From Mageeibacillus sp. UBA1193 (GTDB lineage Bacteria; Bacillota; Clostridia; Saccharofermentanales; Saccharofermentanaceae), in the NCBI GenBank assembly GCA_002310155.1, contig DBYF01000092.1, forward strand, positions 1 through 6,609: a stretch of DNA of 6,609 nucleotides, read 5' to 3'. Below, piece by piece: positions 6,558 through 6,609 of the stretch. The notes under the pieces are model-generated. The model was not told the DNA's origin. It made no database searches and saw nothing but the letters and a program-made list of their open reading frames with translations. Each line of letters starts with the position of its first letter. Position 1 is the first letter of the stretch. The position numbers were made by a program, and so were the translations under genes.

Positions 6558-6609
6558 TCGCACTGGAGATCCTTTACAGCCTGTTCTGTGCCGTAGTCGT
6601 TTTCCTGCT
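6554..6609 (+). CDS. Start of an unidentified protein with a hydrophobic N terminus
   Basis: An ATG overlaps the mfd stop codon as ATGA and opens a frame that runs to the window edge, giving 18 complete codons that begin MIALEILYSLFCAVVVFL. After one Glu the sequence is wholly uncharged and hydrophobic, as in a membrane-spanning segment; the lack of Lys or Arg before it makes a classical cleaved signal peptide less likely. No strong ribosome binding site precedes it, only the purine-rich end of mfd, so translation is probably coupled to mfd. In related bacteria mfd is often followed by a secreted PrsA-like foldase gene, but nothing visible here identifies this one. It could still be a chance frame. 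Confidence 0.5.
   Translation, partial: MIALEILYSLFCAVVVFL

Noticed and set aside
1..6609. Mobile elements, CRISPR arrays, toxin-antitoxin pairs or defence genes
   Set aside because: Nearly the whole window is accounted for by housekeeping genes; no transposase, integrase, spaced repeats or nuclease domain was seen.

Overview
The window looks like chromosomal housekeeping DNA from a bacterium of the Bacillota, most likely a Clostridia-type anaerobe with a mid-range GC content. This rests on three things: the gene order glmU-pth-mfd, Clostridia-like protein motifs (GSAGTHNG in Pth, NFGCGT in GlmU, the DMES..MDRLLCGDVG(F/Y)GKTEVA stretch in Mfd), and strong AGGAGG-type ribosome binding sites. 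Family or genus cannot be fixed from this sequence.

Layout: positions 1-665 hold the 5' two-thirds or so of a minus-strand sugar-phosphate nucleotidyltransferase gene whose 3' end lies outside the window. Positions 666-974 are a 309-base divergent intergenic region. It holds a candidate extended -10 promoter for the nucleotidyltransferase, a nested inverted repeat in that gene's leader, a good candidate sigma-70-type promoter for the rightward genes with a short palindrome in its spacer, a possible 21- to 28-codon leader ORF, and an AU-rich hairpin just before the glmU ribosome binding site. From 975 to the right edge all genes run on the plus strand and are tightly packed: glmU (975-2387), a 61-base gap, pth (2449-3021), mfd (3018-6557, overlapping pth by four bases as ATGA), and the first 18 complete codons of another gene (from 6554, again an ATGA overlap). 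No terminator or internal promoter is evident, so glmU-pth-mfd and the next gene are probably one operon read from the promoter near 831-859.

The genes serve different basic tasks. GlmU makes UDP-N-acetylglucosamine for peptidoglycan. Pth recycles peptidyl-tRNA released by stalled ribosomes. Mfd removes stalled RNA polymerase and brings in nucleotide excision repair. The divergent nucleotidyltransferase probably makes a nucleotide-activated sugar or polyol for surface polymers, so both sides of the intergenic region feed envelope precursor synthesis. In many Clostridia and Bacilli a ribose-phosphate pyrophosphokinase gene (prs) sits between glmU and pth; it is absent here.

No new defence system, mobile element, CRISPR array or RNA gene was seen. 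The most interesting unexplained region is the glmU leader (about 840-955), where a palindrome, a short ORF and a hairpin follow one another. This is a tentative signal.
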